46,148 nt of DNA from the NCBI RefSeq assembly GCF_003852495.1, contig NZ_QAJI01000001.1, forward strand, positions 165,924 through 212,071, in the 5' to 3' direction. Under the pieces are notes generated by a model. The model ran no database searches, was not told the origin of the DNA, and was given only the letters and a program-made list of their open reading frames with translations. Each line of letters opens with the position of its first letter. The stretch's first letter is position 1. The DNA comes from Taibaiella sp. KBW10. Lineage in GTDB: Bacteria; Bacteroidota; Bacteroidia; Chitinophagales; Chitinophagaceae. This document shows positions 43,913-46,148 of this stretch, piece after piece. The position numbers and the translations under genes were made by a program.

Positions 43913-46114
43913 ATGGAAGCTACTTTAGAACAAGCCAAGCAATTGGGTCTTCAAGAACAAGAATTTGAAGCCATTAAACAGGTATTGGGCCGCACCCCAA
44001 ATTTCAACGAAACAGCAATGTACTCTGTTATGTGGAGTGAGCACTGTAGTTATAAAAACTCTATCAAATACTTGAAAAAATTACCTAAAGAAGGTAAACG
44101 CGTAATGGTAGCTGCTGGAGAAGAAAATGCCGGTTTGATTGATATTGGAGATGGTTTAGCAGTAGTATTTAAAATTGAAAGCCACAACCACCCTTCTGCA
44201 ATCGAACCTTTCCAGGGAGCGGCTACAGGTGTCGGTGGTATTCACAGAGATATTTTCACGATGGGTGCAAGACCTATTGCAGCCTTAAACTCTTTGCGTT
44301 TCGGAAACCTGAACAATAAGAAAACCCAACATTTATTAAAAGGCGTGGTAAAAGGTATCGGCCACTATGGTAACTGTTTTGGGGTACCAACAGTAGCCGG
44401 TGAAGTATATTTTGAAGATTGTTATCAAACCAATCCTTTGGTGAATGCCATGAGTGTAGGCATTGTGAATGTAGGTCAAACCTTCTCTGCTACGTCATAT
44501 GGTATCGGCAACCCGGTATTTATCGTGGGCGCTGCTACCGGTAAAGACGGTATTGGTGGTGCGAGTTTTGCTTCGGCCGATATTACAGAAGATAGTGCAG
44601 AACAGTTACCTGCGGTTCAGGTAGGTGATCCGTTTGAAGAAAAGAAATTATTAGAAGCCTGTATGGAATTAGTGGGTACCGGTATTGTAGTCGGTATGCA
44701 GGATATGGGTGCTGCCGGAATTAGTTGTTCTACCTCAGAAATGAGTGCCAAAGAAGGTTTTGGTATGGACATCGATTTAAGCAAAGTACCAACCCGCCAG
44801 GCCAATATGAAAGCATGGGAAATGTTGTTGAGCGAAAGCCAGGAACGTATGCTGATCGTAGTGAATAAGGGTCGTGAAGAAGAAATGAAAGAAATATTTG
44901 ACAAATGGGATATCCACTGTGAGCTGATTGGTCAGGTTACAGAAGGACCTAATTTGAAATATTATATTGATGGGGAACTTGTAGCAGACTTGCCGGGTGA
45001 AAGCCTGGTATTAGGCGGCGGAGCCCCTCAGTATGACCGTGAATTTACCGAACCTAAATATTTTGAGCAGGTAAATGCATTTGATCAGAACAGTATCGCC
45101 GAACCGACTGATTTAAAATCGGTAGCACAACAAATCGTGACACAACCGAATATCGCGTCTAAGCGTTGGGTGTATGAGCAATATGACAGCATGGTGGGTA
45201 CGGCTAATGCCAGCACAAACAATCCATCTGATGCAGGTTTAGTACGCTTGCACGGTACCGATAAGGCGCTGGCCGTAACGGTAGACTGTAACAGCCGTTA
45301 TGTATTCTTAAATCCTTATGTAGGCGGTATGATCGCGGTGAGCGAAGCGGCAAGAAATATCGTTTGTAGTGGTGGCCAGCCTTTGGCGATCACGAACTGT
45401 TTAAACTTTGGTAATCCCTACAATCCGGAAGTATACTATCAGTTTGTACATGCCTTAAAAGGTATGAGTGATGCCTGTATTCAGTTTGACACGCCGGTAA
45501 CTGGTGGTAACGTAAGTTTCTACAACCAAAGTGAAGATGGCCCGGTATACCCTACGCCAACGATCGGAATGGTGGGTTTATTGGAGCACATGGATCATGC
45601 CATGACCTTAAACTTCAAGAATGAAGGAGATGTGATTTATCTTTTGGGAGAAAGCCGCAACGACTTAAATGGTTCTGAGTATTTATTCAAATTAAATAAT
45701 GTAACGCATAGCCCCGCGCCTCATTTCGACCTTCAGGAAGAAACGGTATTGCAAAATAAAATAGCAGAGTTGATCCAAGCGAAAGCCATTCTTTCGGCAC
45801 ACGATATTACAGAAGGTGGTTTATTCACTTGTCTGTTGGAAAGTGCTATGCCTAAAGATCTTGGTTTTGAACTGGTATATAAAGAAGGGATCAGAAAAGA
45901 TGCTTATCTGTTTGGAGAAGCACAAAGCCGCGTAGTAGTGAGTGTAGCATCCGACAAAGCAGCAGCTTTTGAAGCCTTGTTAGGTGGCCATCCGGTTGAA
46001 AAACTGGGTACCGTAACTGCCGGTACCCTTAAAGTGGGTACAGAAGACTGGGGTACCGTAGCTTCTTGGAAAGAGGCATACGATACTGCGATCGAGAAAG
46101 TATTGGCTTCTTAA
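43913..46114 (+). CDS. purL: Phosphoribosylformylglycinamidine synthase subunit PurL
   Basis: A 733-residue small-type PurL, the ATP-dependent synthetase of the FGAM synthase complex. It makes formylglycinamidine ribonucleotide in the fourth step of purine synthesis, using ammonia from PurQ with PurS as the third subunit. Conserved parts seen are YSVMWSEHCSYKNS near the N-terminus, KIESHNHPSAIEPFQGAATGVGGIHRD (ATP/Mg site) and the second-half duplicates VRLHGTDKALAVTVDCNSRYV and PVTGGNVSFYNQ. Length is normal for the short form. I chose the ATG at 43913; an upstream TTG would add five residues. No purQ or purS is visible before the window ends. Confidence 0.95.
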   Translation: MEATLEQAKQLGLQEQEFEAIKQVLGRTPNFNETAMYSVMWSEHCSYKNSIKYLKKLPKEGKRVMVAAGEENAGLIDIGDGLAVVFKIESHNHPSAIEPFQGAATGVGGIHRDIFTMGARPIAALNSLRFGNLNNKKTQHLLKGVVKGIGHYGNCFGVPTVAGEVYFEDCYQTNPLVNAMSVGIVNVGQTFSATSYGIGNPVFIVGAATGKDGIGGASFASADITEDSAEQLPAVQVGDPFEEKKLLEACMELVGTGIVVGMQDMGAAGISCSTSEMSAKEGFGMDIDLSKVPTRQANMKAWEMLLSESQERMLIVVNKGREEEMKEIFDKWDIHCELIGQVTEGPNLKYYIDGELVADLPGESLVLGGGAPQYDREFTEPKYFEQVNAFDQNSIAEPTDLKSVAQQIVTQPNIASKRWVYEQYDSMVGTANASTNNPSDAGLVRLHGTDKALAVTVDCNSRYVFLNPYVGGMIAVSEAARNIVCSGGQPLAITNCLNFGNPYNPEVYYQFVHALKGMSDACIQFDTPVTGGNVSFYNQSEDGPVYPTPTIGMVGLLEHMDHAMTLNFKNEGDVIYLLGESRNDLNGSEYLFKLNNVTHSPAPHFDLQEETVLQNKIAELIQAKAILSAHDITEGGLFTCLLESAMPKDLGFELVYKEGIRKDAYLFGEAQSRVVVSVASDKAAAFEALLGGHPVEKLGTVTAGTLKVGTEDWGTVASWKEAYDTAIEKVLAS

Positions 46115-46148
46115 GGATAACCAAAAGACATAAAAAAGAGTGTGGCGC

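Noticed and set aside
1-46148. CRISPR arrays, tRNA or rRNA genes, transposases, integrases and phage genes.
   Set aside because: None was seen; the only regular repeats are the Kunitz gene units and short operator-like repeats.

Overview
The window looks like a chromosomal stretch of a Bacteroidota bacterium. The signs are the TamB/TamL pair (a lipoprotein replaces TamA), a PorZ-like type IX secretion protein followed directly by recO, many lipoproteins with short Leu/Ser/Cys lipoboxes, a TonB-dependent receptor, and several TAnnTTTG boxes, the Bacteroidota -7 promoter element. A member of the Chitinophagia is a reasonable guess, but nothing here fixes the genus. I see no rRNA, tRNA, CRISPR array, phage or insertion sequence, and no gene-free stretch longer than about 300 bases.

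Layout. (1) 38-3471, minus strand: a probable seven-gene operon. It holds two small lipoproteins, three tandem Kunitz/BPTI-like lipoproteins on an exact 293-bp period, an ECF sigma factor, and a putative anti-sigma protein whose C-terminus looks like an outer-membrane barrel. (2) 3576-7016, minus: a probable copper-uptake cluster with a small Cys-rich membrane protein, a double YtkA/FixH-like lipoprotein with Met/His clusters, and a TonB receptor carrying CxxxM and HxM motifs like those of the copper porin OprC. (3) 7124-14519, minus: tamB-tamL. (4) 14631-18206: a B12-type radical SAM protein (minus), then a lipoprotein, an OsmC protein and an unknown protein (plus). (5) 18333-23548, plus: a GbsR/MarR-type regulator with a long palindrome over its promoter, followed by eight tightly packed genes: four small membrane proteins in two paralogous pairs, a DCC thiol-oxidoreductase-like membrane protein, an SRPBCC protein, a DUF2071 protein and a TIGR01777 epimerase-like protein. 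This is the best candidate for an undescribed functional unit. (6) 23599-29330: a META-domain protein (minus), porZ-recO (plus) and an APC-family amino-acid permease (minus). (7) 29463-41553, plus: two tandem alpha-2-macroglobulin genes of about 2000 codons. The first is broken by a one-base frameshift; the second is intact. Both keep the CxEQ thioester motif but differ in the putative protease bait region. (8) 41663-46114, plus: a GNAT-like protein and a MocR-type regulator with direct-repeat operator candidates, then purL.

Two themes recur. Anti-proteolytic defence appears twice, as Kunitz inhibitors with different P1 residues and as alpha-2-macroglobulins with different baits, which suggests exposure to foreign proteases. 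Envelope biogenesis and transport (TamB/TamL, PorZ, copper receptor, membrane-protein operon) makes up most of the rest. Functions are inferred from motifs read by eye; no database search was run.
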